Counted from the first letter of the stretch, positions 1-9,343 are shown. The stretch is DNA of 39,495 nucleotides from Mucilaginibacter sp. (GCA_028288315.1 JAQBNY010000234.1:1-39495); one strand, 5' to 3'. Numbers and translations: made by a program. Notes: generated from the letters alone by a model not told the origin.

Positions 1-20
1 CAAATACTGTAACTCAATAT

Positions 21-3000
21 ATGAACTACAATAAAACCAACAATATTTTTGGCTGGGCCACATTTATTATAGCCTCTATCTGCTACATTTTAACCCTTGA
101 ACCATCATCCAGTTTTTGGGATTGCGGTGAATTTATTGCCTGTATTTACCGATTACAGGTAGCGCACCAGCCAGGCGCGCCATTGTTTACCATGATAGGC
201 AAGGTATTCTCACTGCTATCATTTGGCAATAATAATAAGGTGGCCTACTATACAAATATGTCATCGGCACTGGCGAGTGGTGCAACCATTATGTTCCTAT
301 TTTGGACCATAACCGCGTTGGCTAAAAAAATACTGGTAAAAGCCAATGAAGAAATTACAACTACCAATCTGATATTAATTATAGGATCAGGCCTGGTTGG
401 TTCATTGGCTTATGCCTTCTCTGATACCTTCTGGTTCTCTGCAGTGGAATCTGAAGTTTATGCTTTATCATCATTATGTACAGCCATTGTTTTTTGGGCC
501 ATTTTAAAATGGGATGCCCATGCTAATGAACCCCGCGCCGATAAATGGATTATTTTTATTGCCTATGTAATGGGCTTATCTATAGGTATTCACTTACTTA
601 ACTTATTGGTTATACCTGCAATAGCGCTTGTGGTTTATTTTAGGCGGGCAAGCAATGTTACTACAAAGGGAACCATCTGGTCGTTTATATTAGGTGTAAT
701 TACGGTAGCCATAATTTTGTGGGGCGTTATTCAATTCACAGTAAAGGGCGCTGCTTTTTCTGATCTGTTTTTTGTGAATACTCTGGGTATGGGCTTTGGC
801 AGCGGAGCCATTGTATTTTTCCTGCTGGTTACTGGCGCACTGGCATCCGGTATTTATTATACCATTAAACCATCAACCCCGGCGTTAGCTGCTACAATTG
901 CTTGCTTTGTATTATTATTAACTATTAGTGCAGGCATAGTTGGCTTTATAGCTGCTGCTGTGGTATTAGCTCTATCAGAATATGTTTTAAAAGTACGCGA
1001 GAAACGTGCGGCACTTAACCGCGTTTTAATTTGTGCCGTATTTATATTGTTTGGTTACAGCTCGTTTGTAATGATTGTTATACGTGCTAAGGCTGGCACT
1101 AACTTAAATAACAGCGATCCGCAGGATGCCTTTGCCTTGAACGGCTATTTAAACCGCGACCAGTATGGCGATACCCCGTTAATGTATGGCGAGTATTTCG
1201 ATTCAAAAGCAATTGAGCAAACCGATGGCCCTAACATATATCGCCGTGGCCAAAAAAAATATGAAATAGCCGGCAAAAAGTTAAATACAATTTATGACCG
1301 TAACACCTTGTTTCCGCGTATGTTTAGCCAAAAGCCAAATCATCCGCAGTTTTACAGGGAATGGTCGCAATTGAGTCCGGAAGAACATCCTACTATGGCT
1401 ACCAATCTTGGCTTTTTTGCCACCTGGCAAATAAACCAAATGTATACCCGCTATTTCTTATGGAACTTTGTTGGCCGTACAAATGAAATGGATGGGCAAC
1501 AAAGCAGTACTGGTATTGATGGTAATTGGACAAGTGGTTTAAACTTTAAAAAAGATCTGCCAAAATCAGTAACTGAAAGCAATGCATACAACAGACTTTA
1601 TTTTCTGCCGCTGATAATTGGGCTGCTGGGATTAATGTTCCATTTTAAGCGCAACCAGCGCGATGCAGGTGTAGTAACTGTATTATTCTTTTTTACTGGT
1701 ATAGCCATTGTACTTTACCTTAACCAGGATCCATTACAGCCACGTGAGCGTGATTATGCTTATGCGGGTTCCTTTTATGCCTTTGCCATATGGATTGGCT
1801 TGGGTGTATTAATGATTGCCGAATTCATCAGCAAAAAACTTAATGCAAAAACCGGCGCTATGATAGCTACCACGGTTTGTTTATTAGCAGCACCGGTATT
1901 AATGGCCAGTCAGGAATGGAACGATCATGACCGGTCTACCAAAATGACGCCGCATGATATGGCATACAACTACCTTAACTCATGCGCACCTAATGCTATA
2001 TTATTTTGTTTTGCCGATAATGACACCTATCCGCTTTGGTACATTCAGGAAGTTGAAGGCGTTAGACCTGATGTGCGTATAGTAAACTTAAGCTTACTGG
2101 GTACCGATTGGTACATACGCCAGATGAAACAAAAAATGAATGATTCTGATCCGCTGCCTATCACCATGAGCAACGATAAGTTTAAGACAGGTGTGCGCGA
2201 TGTTATTTACTATAACGATGCCAAAGTACCCGGCCCCACCGAGTTGAAAGAGGTTTTTGATTTTATTACATCTGATGATGCACAAACAAAGGCGCAGTTG
2301 TATGAAGGTGTTGAAGCCGCAAATTACCTGCCTACTAAACACTTTAAGCTTACTGTTAATGCTGATGAGGTGATTAAAAACAATGTTGTTTCGGCTAGTG
2401 AGCGAGCCCGCATTGTACCTGAAATGGACTTTACCTTTACACCCAATTATGTAACTAAAGATAACCTGGCAATTATGGATATTATATCTCATAATAACTG
2501 GAAACGCCCTATATATTTTACCGTTACTGCCGGCAATGAAAATATGCTTGGCTTAGATAAATATTTTTATAACGAAGGTTTTGCATTACGCCTAATGCCT
2601 TTTGCGCCTGATACTACTACCCAGGCGCTTGAAAGCAGCAACACCATGATCATGTATAACAACATGATGACCAAGTTTAAATTTGGCAATTTTAAAACTG
2701 CTAAGAACCTTGATCACGAATCCCTTACATTGTTTTATCCACTGGTTACCCGCATGTATACCAACCTTGCTGATAACCTGATAAAAGAAGGCAAGCCTGA
2801 CCTGGCAAAAAAAGCATTAAAAAAATATGTAGATAATATGCCGGAAACAGTAATGACTGCCGACCTGGCTATCAAAAAATACTATTTGGCCGAAAGTGCC
2901 TTCCATGCCAATGATGTTGCCATAGGTACCGGAATGATTAACAATGTTAATGACTATATAACAGATCAGTTAAATTACAACTACGCCTTGTTTCAAAAAA

Positions 3001-3167
3001 GCGCCGACCAGGTAAACCCTCGTGATGTGCAACTAGGCATGTGGTTACTTAACAATATGGTTACTCTTACAAAAGATTATAAGCAAACACAGCTAAACAA
3101 TAAGCTAAGCGCTCAGCTTAAGGATTATGGAAGCAAGTTTGCAGGCCTGCCGATGCCTAATCAATAA
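21..3167 (+). CDS. DUF2723 family multi-pass membrane protein (GT-C/protein O-mannosyltransferase-like)
   Basis: A 1048-residue integral membrane protein. The N-terminal part has the DUF2723 signature: a first hydrophobic helix (about 10-27), then WDCGEF with its acidic pair near residue 35 and HQPGAP near residue 50. Many hydrophobic segments follow up to about residue 370, with a further cluster at about 530-640. The C-terminal third (about 650-1048) is soluble and probably periplasmic, ending in a helical, TPR-like stretch. DUF2723 proteins are common in Bacteroidota and are related to GT-C glycosyltransferases; eukaryotic TMEM260, a protein O-mannosyltransferase, is in the same family. 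A role in glycosylating exported proteins or envelope glycans is therefore plausible, but the donor and acceptor cannot be read from sequence. The ATG start lies only 20 bases into the window, so its promoter is outside. A strong hairpin terminator follows the stop. Confidence 0.88.
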   Translation: MNYNKTNNIFGWATFIIASICYILTLEPSSSFWDCGEFIACIYRLQVAHQPGAPLFTMIGKVFSLLSFGNNNKVAYYTNMSSALASGATIMFLFWTITALAKKILVKANEEITTTNLILIIGSGLVGSLAYAFSDTFWFSAVESEVYALSSLCTAIVFWAILKWDAHANEPRADKWIIFIAYVMGLSIGIHLLNLLVIPAIALVVYFRRASNVTTKGTIWSFILGVITVAIILWGVIQFTVKGAAFSDLFFVNTLGMGFGSGAIVFFLLVTGALASGIYYTIKPSTPALAATIACFVLLLTISAGIVGFIAAAVVLALSEYVLKVREKRAALNRVLICAVFILFGYSSFVMIVIRAKAGTNLNNSDPQDAFALNGYLNRDQYGDTPLMYGEYFDSKAIEQTDGPNIYRRGQKKYEIAGKKLNTIYDRNTLFPRMFSQKPNHPQFYREWSQLSPEEHPTMATNLGFFATWQINQMYTRYFLWNFVGRTNEMDGQQSSTGIDGNWTSGLNFKKDLPKSVTESNAYNRLYFLPLIIGLLGLMFHFKRNQRDAGVVTVLFFFTGIAIVLYLNQDPLQPRERDYAYAGSFYAFAIWIGLGVLMIAEFISKKLNAKTGAMIATTVCLLAAPVLMASQEWNDHDRSTKMTPHDMAYNYLNSCAPNAILFCFADNDTYPLWYIQEVEGVRPDVRIVNLSLLGTDWYIRQMKQKMNDSDPLPITMSNDKFKTGVRDVIYYNDAKVPGPTELKEVFDFITSDDAQTKAQLYEGVEAANYLPTKHFKLTVNADEVIKNNVVSASERARIVPEMDFTFTPNYVTKDNLAIMDIISHNNWKRPIYFTVTAGNENMLGLDKYFYNEGFALRLMPFAPDTTTQALESSNTMIMYNNMMTKFKFGNFKTAKNLDHESLTLFYPLVTRMYTNLADNLIKEGKPDLAKKALKKYVDNMPETVMTADLAIKKYYLAESAFHANDVAIGTGMINNVNDYITDQLNYNYALFQKSADQVNPRDVQLGMWLLNNMVTLTKDYKQTQLNNKLSAQLKDYGSKFAGLPMPNQ

Positions 3168-3180
3168 TTGGATTTGATAT

Positions 3181-3219
3181 TTAACAATAAAAGCGGCCTT
3201 GAGCCGCTTTTATTGTTAA
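3181..3219 (+). terminator. Intrinsic terminator after the DUF2723 gene
   Basis: A perfect 17-bp stem (3181-3197 with 3203-3219) and a 5-base loop, CTTGA. The loop-proximal part of the stem is GC-rich, with A-rich and T-rich outer arms. It begins 14 bases after the stop codon. Confidence 0.85.
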
Positions 3220-3304
3220 GTAGGTTTTCTGATTTACTACACAAAGCAATAGCGGGGCATATTGACGAAAATGCATCGGTATTAGATACTTCACTGCGTT
3301 ACCC

Positions 3305-3411
3305 ATGACATATTTGGTTATATGGGGTCATGCTGAGCTTGTCGAAGCATTGCGGGGTGGGCCATTGCGCACGTCCTTCGACAAGCTCAGGATGACCCCA
3401 GGATATGTCAT
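3305..3411. repeat. REP-like long imperfect palindrome
   Basis: Two 25-base arms (3323-3347 and 3376-3400) are inverted copies with one mismatch. They carry the core TGAGCTTGTCGAAG and its complement CTTCGACAAGCTCA. An outer 9-bp pair (3305-3313 with 3403-3411) extends the fold to 107 bases. This core is a widespread intergenic palindrome in bacterial genomes that often gives spurious translated ORFs. It is probably a non-autonomous REP/MITE-type repeat, or a structured RNA end. No transposase is nearby, and the 62-residue ORF crossing it is unlikely to be a gene. Confidence 0.75.
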
Positions 3412-3464
3412 TTCACCTTCACAGTCCCCGGATTTTAACACTCAGTATGACAAATCATTACTCT

Positions 3465-3483
3465 GTTCCGCTTTTAGCGGAAC
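3465..3483. repeat. Small perfect hairpin in the intergenic region
   Basis: An 8-bp stem (3465-3472 with 3476-3483) and a 3-base loop. It lies between the REP-like palindrome and the AsmA-like gene. No T-tract follows, so it is not an obvious terminator. Apart from this, the REP element and the terminator, the 3168-3617 gap shows no gene. Confidence 0.5.
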
Positions 3484-3617
3484 GGAACACTAACAGATTC
3501 AACTCACCATCATCCGAAAATATGGTGCCCTGGCATTTATACTCTACCCTTGTTTAACCTTTCTGTTACAAATAAAACAAAATCAACTGTTTAGGTATTA
3601 ATTAATAAAATCAAAAA

Positions 3618-6041
3618 ATGCCTAAGTGGTTAAAAACATTCCTTAAGATACTTGCCGGCTTAGTGCTACTTATAGTGCTGTTAGTGATTGGCGCTACTTT
3701 ATATATTACCTTTAACAAAGCAAAAGTGCTTAAAATGGTTAACGAGCAGCTGGATAAGAGCGTTGACGGCACTCTCATAATAGGTGATATGAAACCTAAT
3801 TTTTTCAAGGACCTGCCGGATATCTCCCTGTCGTTAAAGAATGTTTTGGTGCGTGATAAGAACTTTGACCATCATAAGCATACACTTTTAAATGCTAAGG
3901 ATTTTGATATATCATTAAATACAGTCGCGCTGCTTAGGGGTACTATTGATATTAACCATATTCAAATTAGTAATGCTGCAATTGACCTTTTTACTGATAG
4001 CACAGGCTACAGCAATACATCGGTTTTTAAAAAGGATAATAAAAAGGTAAAGGACAACAAATCTGAAAGCAGTTCATCAACCCAATTGAAAAAGTTTACT
4101 TTAAGTAATGTGAATTTTACGGTAGATAATAGGAAAGCGCACAAGCTTTTCAACTTTGCGGTTAATGATTTAAAGGGCCACATGAGCTATCCTGATACCG
4201 GCTGGCATGCCGATTTTCATTTGAATGTATTAGCCAAAAGCATGGCATTTAATAGTTTACATGGTAGTTTTATCCAAAACAAGCAACTGGTAGGCGATTT
4301 TATAGCCGGGTATAATGAAAATACAGGCAAAATAAATGTAAAATCTGCCCCCTTAACTATTGGCAATGATCCGTTTAATATCAACGCTGTTTTTGAAACG
4401 GGTAAAGACCGCACCAACTTTTCCATCCGCGTAGTAGCCGACCAGCTATTATGGCGAAACGCGAGCGCACTGCTTTCACCAAATATTACCCTGGTACTTA
4501 ACCGCTTTAACTTAAGTAAGCCGTTGGCTGTTACAGCAAATATCTCCGGCAGTTTTGGTGTTGGTGGCGATCCATCATTATATATTACTGCTAAAACAAA
4601 AGACAATACCTTAACTATGCCCGGCGGCACAATTGAGAATTGTAACTTCAACGGGATATTTACCAACAACCATGTTAATGGCAAAGGTTTAGGCGATGAG
4701 AACTCTATTATTAAACTAATTGGCCTCTCTGGCACCTATAACCACCTGCCTTTTACGGTTGATACCGGCAGCATAATTAATTTGGTAAAACCTATTGCTA
4801 CGGGTAACTTTAAATCAACTTTTCCCATTGCAGACCTTAATTATTTTTTAGAGGATAATGTTGCCAAATTTAGCAACGGCTGGGCAGATATAAACTTAAA
4901 GTATCGAGCGGATATTGTTGATTATAAAATTAACAAACCGATGATACAGGGTGCCATCCACGTTAAAGAGGCCGACATTAACTACTTTCCCCGTAATCTC
5001 TTATTTAAAAAAACTTCGTTCTCACTCAATTTTGTGGGCGATGATTTGATAATGAGCAACATCCATTTACAAAGCGGCCGCAGCATTGTAACCATGACTG
5101 GCCGTGTCAACAATTTTTTAAACCTGTATTATAACGCTCCCGAAAAAATATTACTAACCTGGCAGATAAATAGTCCGCAATTGTATTTGGGTGAGTTTAT
5201 AGGTTTTTTAAAACCGCGGAGATCCGCACCTGTTAAAACAACACGTTCCAACAGCGGCAACATTGTAGATCAGCTAAGCAATGTGCTGGAGCGGGGTAAA
5301 GCCGAAATGCATATGGAAGTGGCCAATGTACACTACAAAAAGTTTTTGGCTACCAATGCCCATGCAGACCTGCTTACTACCGATGATGGTGTAATTATAA
5401 AAACAATAAGTGTTAAGCATGCTGGCGGATCATTACGGATGAACGGCCGGGTTACCCAAGGTAAAAACCTCAACAGTTTTGCGTTGAATACTACAGTAAG
5501 CAATGTAAATATGCGCGAGTTTTTCTATGCCTTTGATAACTTTGGAATGAAAGATTTTACTTATGAGAATTTAAAGGGTTATCTATCGGCTAAAACAAAT
5601 ATTACCGGTGCTATTACTGATGCCGGTAACCTGGTACCACGCTCAATAAACGGAGCATTAGACCTTAACCTTAAAGATGCTGCCCTACTTAACTTTAAAC
5701 CCATAACTGGTGTGGGTAAGTTTGCCTTTCCGTTTCGCAATCTTAATAACATTATGGTTCCCAGCCTCAATGCCCGGTTTGACCTGCGAGGTGATAAGAT
5801 CATCATTAACCCTATGGAATTAAATTCCAGTGTGATAAATATGGATATTGCCGGGGTTTACGGCTTAACCAACGGCACCGACATAGCTCTAGATATTCCG
5901 CTAAGAAATCCCGAAAAAGATGCCAATATAACCGACAAAGACGAACTAAAAAAACGTCGGTTTAAGGGTATAGTGGTACATATACGTGCTTATGATGAAA
6001 ATGGCAAACTAAAAATAGGTTTGAACAATAATCATAAGTAA
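3618..6041 (+). CDS. AsmA-like envelope protein
   Basis: An 807-residue protein with one N-terminal membrane anchor (about residues 8-30). A long, beta-rich periplasmic body follows, built of repeated short strands, as in the AsmA/TamB superfamily. The N-terminal AsmA-type region (about 30-120) is followed by an AsmA_2-like C-terminal region (about 560-780). AsmA-like proteins are thought to form hydrophobic grooves linking inner and outer membranes, and several affect phospholipid transport or outer-membrane homeostasis. That role is inferred from the family. It is flanked by the repeat region upstream and a convergent lipoprotein gene downstream, so it appears to be transcribed alone. The start follows an AT-rich leader. 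Confidence 0.85.
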   Translation: MPKWLKTFLKILAGLVLLIVLLVIGATLYITFNKAKVLKMVNEQLDKSVDGTLIIGDMKPNFFKDLPDISLSLKNVLVRDKNFDHHKHTLLNAKDFDISLNTVALLRGTIDINHIQISNAAIDLFTDSTGYSNTSVFKKDNKKVKDNKSESSSSTQLKKFTLSNVNFTVDNRKAHKLFNFAVNDLKGHMSYPDTGWHADFHLNVLAKSMAFNSLHGSFIQNKQLVGDFIAGYNENTGKINVKSAPLTIGNDPFNINAVFETGKDRTNFSIRVVADQLLWRNASALLSPNITLVLNRFNLSKPLAVTANISGSFGVGGDPSLYITAKTKDNTLTMPGGTIENCNFNGIFTNNHVNGKGLGDENSIIKLIGLSGTYNHLPFTVDTGSIINLVKPIATGNFKSTFPIADLNYFLEDNVAKFSNGWADINLKYRADIVDYKINKPMIQGAIHVKEADINYFPRNLLFKKTSFSLNFVGDDLIMSNIHLQSGRSIVTMTGRVNNFLNLYYNAPEKILLTWQINSPQLYLGEFIGFLKPRRSAPVKTTRSNSGNIVDQLSNVLERGKAEMHMEVANVHYKKFLATNAHADLLTTDDGVIIKTISVKHAGGSLRMNGRVTQGKNLNSFALNTTVSNVNMREFFYAFDNFGMKDFTYENLKGYLSAKTNITGAITDAGNLVPRSINGALDLNLKDAALLNFKPITGVGKFAFPFRNLNNIMVPSLNARFDLRGDKIIINPMELNSSVINMDIAGVYGLTNGTDIALDIPLRNPEKDANITDKDELKKRRFKGIVVHIRAYDENGKLKIGLNNNHK

Positions 6042-6045
6042 GTCT

Positions 6046-6078
6046 CTTTTACGCCGCTTAATCTGGTGGAGTAAAAAG
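6046..6078. terminator. Weak hairpin between convergent genes
   Basis: Arms near 6047-6052 and 6071-6076 (TTTTAC/GTAAAA) with imperfect inner pairing. It sits in the 40-base gap between the convergent AsmA-like and lipoprotein genes and may end both. The stem is short, so this is tentative. Confidence 0.3.
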
Positions 6079-6081
6079 GAT

Positions 6082-6534
6082 CTACAATAATTTTTTACAA
6101 ATGGCTACCAGTTCCGCATTGTCATAAATAAGCAGGTTACCCTTTTTATCAACTTTATACGTTTCGGTAGGGCGTTCAACACTTACAAAATGATCGCCGT
6201 CTTTTTTTATTTCTGATGCTGATGGAGAGATGGGCGGGGTGTCGTTCACTTTCAAATCATTACCAACAAAAGTAATTGCCTGTATATAAATCTTTTTGCT
6301 ATTACTTACTACCTCGTAAGCTATCTGCTCGCCTTTATCAGATTTTATTGTTTCATCATGCCACACCCCTACCAAATGGCCGCTGTCTGCTGCTGCAGGT
6401 TTAAGCTTTGCGGTGGTATCAACCTTAGCAGTATCTGTAGTTGAGCCGGTTTTAGTATCACTATTACAAGCTGCAATAGTTATTACGATAGCAAGTAATA
6501 GAAATTTACCCGTGTGTTTTAAAAGATAGTTCAT
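6082..6534 (-). CDS. Small hypothetical lipoprotein
   Basis: A 150-residue protein with a type II signal peptide: basic N-terminus, hydrophobic stretch at about 11-20, and a lipobox ending at Cys23 (TIAAC). A Thr/Asp/Lys-rich low-complexity linker follows (about 24-50). The rest is a compact beta-strand-rich domain containing VGVWHDE, which resembles small lipocalin-like or META-like stress lipoproteins of Bacteroidota, but I cannot name the family. It is probably anchored in the periplasm or outer membrane. The TMEM220-like gene starts upstream on the same strand, 76 bases away, so the two may be co-transcribed. Confidence 0.75.
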   Translation of the reverse strand: MNYLLKHTGKFLLLAIVITIAACNSDTKTGSTTDTAKVDTTAKLKPAAADSGHLVGVWHDETIKSDKGEQIAYEVVSNSKKIYIQAITFVGNDLKVNDTPPISPSASEIKKDGDHFVSVERPTETYKVDKKGNLLIYDNAELVAICKKLL

Positions 6535-6610
6535 GTAAGTAATTTAACGGGGCAAAGGTAGTGAATATTAAGAATCAGGTTTTCAGGTGGATGTCAGTTT
6601 ATCTGAAATA

Positions 6611-6991
6611 TTATTTCTTCCTTCCTACCCTCTTCATGTATGCCCAATTGATTCCTATCACCACAATCAATATCATCAAACCAAAAAACTCGCGCGATTC
6701 TTCTATCCATGGCTTCCCGGCTTTCATGGTTTGCACCATGCTTTCTGAATTATGTTCGCGCACCCAATCAAGTACGCCGGTTTTGTCGAAAAACAGATAG
6801 ATGGCATAAGCAGCGTAAACTACAATACCAACAAGGTAGGCTTTGAGATAAAATTTCTTTTGAGCCGCCTGGTAGCAAAGTGCCGCACTATATAGATAGA
6901 TGGGCATCCAGATATATGGGTCGGGGTCATTGTATTGCAAAGCGGCAAACAGTACAAATAATACGCAAAAAATAAGATTAAATATTTTCAT
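6611..6991 (-). CDS. TMEM220-family small membrane protein
   Basis: A 126-residue protein with four hydrophobic segments (about 3-18, 26-44, 51-68 and 102-120). It has the hallmark motifs QYNDPDP near residue 19 and an ESREFFGL-type stretch before the last helix, both typical of the TMEM220 family. The function of this family is unknown. It reads toward the small lipoprotein gene and is divergent from the VOC gene, with a 160-base intergenic region holding both promoters. Confidence 0.8.
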   Translation of the reverse strand: MKIFNLIFCVLFVLFAALQYNDPDPYIWMPIYLYSAALCYQAAQKKFYLKAYLVGIVVYAAYAIYLFFDKTGVLDWVREHNSESMVQTMKAGKPWIEESREFFGLMILIVVIGINWAYMKRVGRKK

Positions 6992-7151
6992 TGTTCAGGT
7001 TGGTTCAATTAGGTAGCACCTTGCTAAGATAAGAGGTTTAGCATTGAGTAGATACGGTTTGCAGCTTTTTGTTCTTTTTCGCACAAACAAAATACAATTT
7101 AACCTGTTGCTAAATATCTATGCATTAGCTTTTTAACATAAAAAAAACATT

Positions 7152-7652
7152 ATGTCACTCACCCAAAGGATCACGTCCAATCTGTGGTTTGACAGCCAGG
7201 CAGAAGAAGCCGCGAAATTTTACACATCCATCTTTAAAAATTCAAGCATAGGGCGCATTTCCCGTTATACCGAGGCCGGGAAAGATATCCATAAAATGCC
7301 CATAGGCTCCGTTATGACCATTGAATTTGTGCTGGATGGACAAACATTTACCGGCTTGAATGGCGGCCCGGTTTTTAAATTCAATGAATCCATATCTTTT
7401 ATTGTGAATTGTGAAACACAGGAGGAGGTGGATTATTATGGGGAAAAACTAAACATCGGGGGTGACCCAAAAGCACAGCAATGCGGGTGGTTAAAAGACA
7501 AGTTTGGTATATCATGGCAAATTGTCCCAACCAAATTTGTAGATATGCTTACCGATCCGGATGCTGAAAAAGCAAGCCGTGTGATGAATGCTATGTTCCC
7601 TATGAAAAAGCTTGACCTGCCTGCGCTTGAAAAAGCATATAACGGTGATTAA
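7152..7652 (+). CDS. VOC-fold protein, PhnB/3-demethylubiquinone methyltransferase-like
   Basis: A 166-residue cytoplasmic protein of the vicinal oxygen chelate superfamily, PhnB-like subgroup. Visible family features are NLWFDSQAEEAAKFY at the start, an FTGLNGGP strand-turn near residue 57, a mid-protein CGWLKDKFGISWQIVP motif near residues 115-130, and a C-terminal AMFPMKKLDLPALEKAY tail. Members are often annotated as 3-demethylubiquinone-9 methyltransferases, but that name is misleading because they lack a SAM-binding fold. The real substrate is unknown; an isomerase, dioxygenase or resistance-like role is possible. It stands alone and is convergent with the aldo/keto reductase gene. Confidence 0.85.
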   Translation: MSLTQRITSNLWFDSQAEEAAKFYTSIFKNSSIGRISRYTEAGKDIHKMPIGSVMTIEFVLDGQTFTGLNGGPVFKFNESISFIVNCETQEEVDYYGEKLNIGGDPKAQQCGWLKDKFGISWQIVPTKFVDMLTDPDAEKASRVMNAMFPMKKLDLPALEKAYNGD

Positions 7653-7800
7653 TCTCACTCGCTTATTTCTTTCGCGGCCCAGCACATTTCCCATTGTACA
7701 ACAGCATCTTTATAAATTGTATTTAACCAAAACAGGGCCCCTTTTGGAGACCCTATTTTAGAAAACTTTAACTATTAAAAAATTTTATAAATCAGCCCCC

Positions 7801-7833
7801 CTCGCCCGGCCAAGACCTCCTGTGCCGGGCGAG
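7801..7833. repeat. GC-rich hairpin between convergent genes
   Basis: A perfect 10-bp GC-rich stem (7801-7810 with 7824-7833, CTCGCCCGGC type) and a 13-base loop. It lies in the 304-base gap between the VOC and aldo/keto reductase genes. It could act as a terminator or RNA-stabilising end, but no long T-tract follows on either strand. Confidence 0.5.
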
Positions 7834-7899
7834 CTGACTTTAAAATTTGATAAGGTTTACGCTCCGATAAATATAGAAGTTGATTTTTATGCGTACAAT

Positions 7900-7939
7900 A
7901 CGTAGAAATACCTGTTTTATACATTAGGTATTTCTACGT
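7900..7939. repeat. 14-bp perfect inverted repeat downstream of the aldo/keto reductase
   Basis: Arms 7900-7913 (ACGTAGAAATACCT) and 7926-7939 are exact inverted copies around a 12-base AT-rich loop. It starts 17 bases beyond the reductase stop. The stem is not GC-rich and has no T-tract, so it looks more like a dyad protein-binding site or a repeat than a classical terminator. Confidence 0.55.
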
Positions 7940-7956
7940 TATTGACCAGGGACAAA

Positions 7957-8943
7957 TTAATTTCTATCCACAAACTTCCAATTCCCTTCGTTATACCTTT
8001 CGCCGGTATCAGGGTATTTTTTGAGCAGGGCCTCAATATCAATCAGGTTTTGTGCAGATAGCGTTATATCAGCACTCCCTGCATTTTCTTGTAAATACTT
8101 ACGCTTTTTTGTTCCGGGGATAGGAATGATATTATCCCCCTGGTTTAATACCCAGGCTAGTGCCAATTGAGCTGGCGAGCAGCCAATGGAGGATGCTATT
8201 TCGGCAAAGCCTTGAGCAAGTAAACTGTTATTTTGTGCATGATCTTGTTGATAACGAGGCAGCGATTTCCGGAAATCGCCATCTTTTAATTCTGATACGT
8301 CCAGCTTATTGGTTACCAACCCACGGGCCAGTGGGCTAAAAGGCACAAAGGATATACCCAATTCTTTACATAACGGCAATATCTCGGCCTCCACATCCCG
8401 GGTTAATAAAGAGTATTCGCTTTGCAATGCAGATATAGGATGCACGGCATGGGCCCTACGGATACTATTTGCAGATGCTTCTGATAAACCAATATATTTT
8501 ACCTTGCCTTCTTTTACCAGGTCGGCCATGGCTCCAACCATTTCTTCAACAGGCACATTAGGGTCAATGCGGTGGGCATAGTATAAGTCTATCACATCTG
8601 TTTGCAGACGTTTAAGGCTAGCTTCAACAGCGGTTTTCATGTATGCCGGCGAGCCGTCAAAGGTGCTTAGTTTACCATCAGCACCTGCTCTAAATCCAAA
8701 CTTGGTAGCAATAAATATTTTATCGCGGTTAGGTTTTAACACCTGCGCTACAAGTTTCTCATTTTGCCCGTTGCCATAAACATCGGCGGTATCCCAAAAG
8801 TTAATGCCTAATTCAATTGCCTTATTTAACGTAGCTATAGATTCTGTATCATCAGGTTCGCCGTAAGCATGGCTCATACCCATGCAGCCTAAACCAATTG
8901 CAGAAAGCTTAACTCCGGTGTTGCCTAAAATTCTGTATTTCAT
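7957..8943 (-). CDS. Aldo/keto reductase
   Basis: A 328-residue NADPH-dependent oxidoreductase with a TIM-barrel fold, counted from the ATG at 8943. That start gives the family-typical MKYRILGNTG beginning. A longer reading to 9006 only adds an uncharacteristic hydrophobic stretch. The catalytic tetrad is visible: Asp51 and Tyr56 (DTADVYG), Lys81 (ATKFG) and His124 (YYAHR). The C-terminal cofactor motif IPIPGTKK is also present. The sequence resembles the YajO/AKR13-like group that reduces aldehydes and ketones; the physiological substrate is unknown. It appears monocistronic, with the DUF4287 gene 157 bases upstream on the same strand. Confidence 0.92.
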   Translation of the reverse strand: MKYRILGNTGVKLSAIGLGCMGMSHAYGEPDDTESIATLNKAIELGINFWDTADVYGNGQNEKLVAQVLKPNRDKIFIATKFGFRAGADGKLSTFDGSPAYMKTAVEASLKRLQTDVIDLYYAHRIDPNVPVEEMVGAMADLVKEGKVKYIGLSEASANSIRRAHAVHPISALQSEYSLLTRDVEAEILPLCKELGISFVPFSPLARGLVTNKLDVSELKDGDFRKSLPRYQQDHAQNNSLLAQGFAEIASSIGCSPAQLALAWVLNQGDNIIPIPGTKKRKYLQENAGSADITLSAQNLIDIEALLKKYPDTGERYNEGNWKFVDRN

Positions 8944-9100
8944 AATAAATAGATAGTATATTAAATGTTTTATGAAGATACGGGGCAAATTAAATATGTA
9001 AAGCAAGCTGAGATGTTAAACCTGCATTTATTTCATTTAAGTGACAAAGACAGATGCTTAACAGGCGTTCTCATCATTGCATAATAAAGGATGGCATTAC

Positions 9101-9325
9101 CTATACGCTATCCTCATTCTTTATGCCTTTAAGTAGCGCATAAATAGCCATACCATGTCCGTGGCCTAATTCAAAATCGTTTTTAAGCCAATTGGTAATA
9201 TTACCGGCTTTTACTTTTAACTCACCGTTTTGGGTAAAACCCTTTTCTTCGGCTATGGCACGGAAATCTGCAGGGCCTTTCCCTGTTTTTTCTTTAATAG
9301 TATTAAGGTATCCCTGGAATGACAT
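9101..9325 (-). CDS. DUF4287 domain protein
   Basis: A 74-residue protein that is essentially one DUF4287 domain: SFQGYL at the start, KTGKGPADF near residues 13-21, NWLKNDF near residue 45 and ELGHGHGMAIYALLKG near residues 53-68. The domain occurs alone or in longer proteins, and its function is unknown. Its gene lies 18 bases after the end of a broken helix-hairpin-helix gene on the same strand, suggesting the two once formed one small operon. Confidence 0.85.
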   Translation of the reverse strand: MSFQGYLNTIKEKTGKGPADFRAIAEEKGFTQNGELKVKAGNITNWLKNDFELGHGHGMAIYALLKGIKNEDSV

Positions 9326-9343
9326 ATTGTTGATTATTTTGGT

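Noticed and set aside
2094..2492. 132-residue minus-strand ORF inside the DUF2723 gene
   Set aside because: It lies wholly within a strong coding gene on the other strand and has no recognisable domain.
3305..3493. 62-residue ORF with HAELVEAL and FDKLRMT
   Set aside because: This is the translation of the REP-like palindrome and is seen widely as a spurious ORF. No ribosome site or domain supports it.
7152..7652. Ubiquinone methyltransferase
   Set aside because: This is the common database name for PhnB-like proteins, but no SAM-binding motif is present. VOC family is the supportable call.
8944..9006. 21-codon N-terminal extension of the aldo/keto reductase
   Set aside because: It adds a hydrophobic stretch foreign to the family. 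MKYRILGNTG at 8943 is the normal start.
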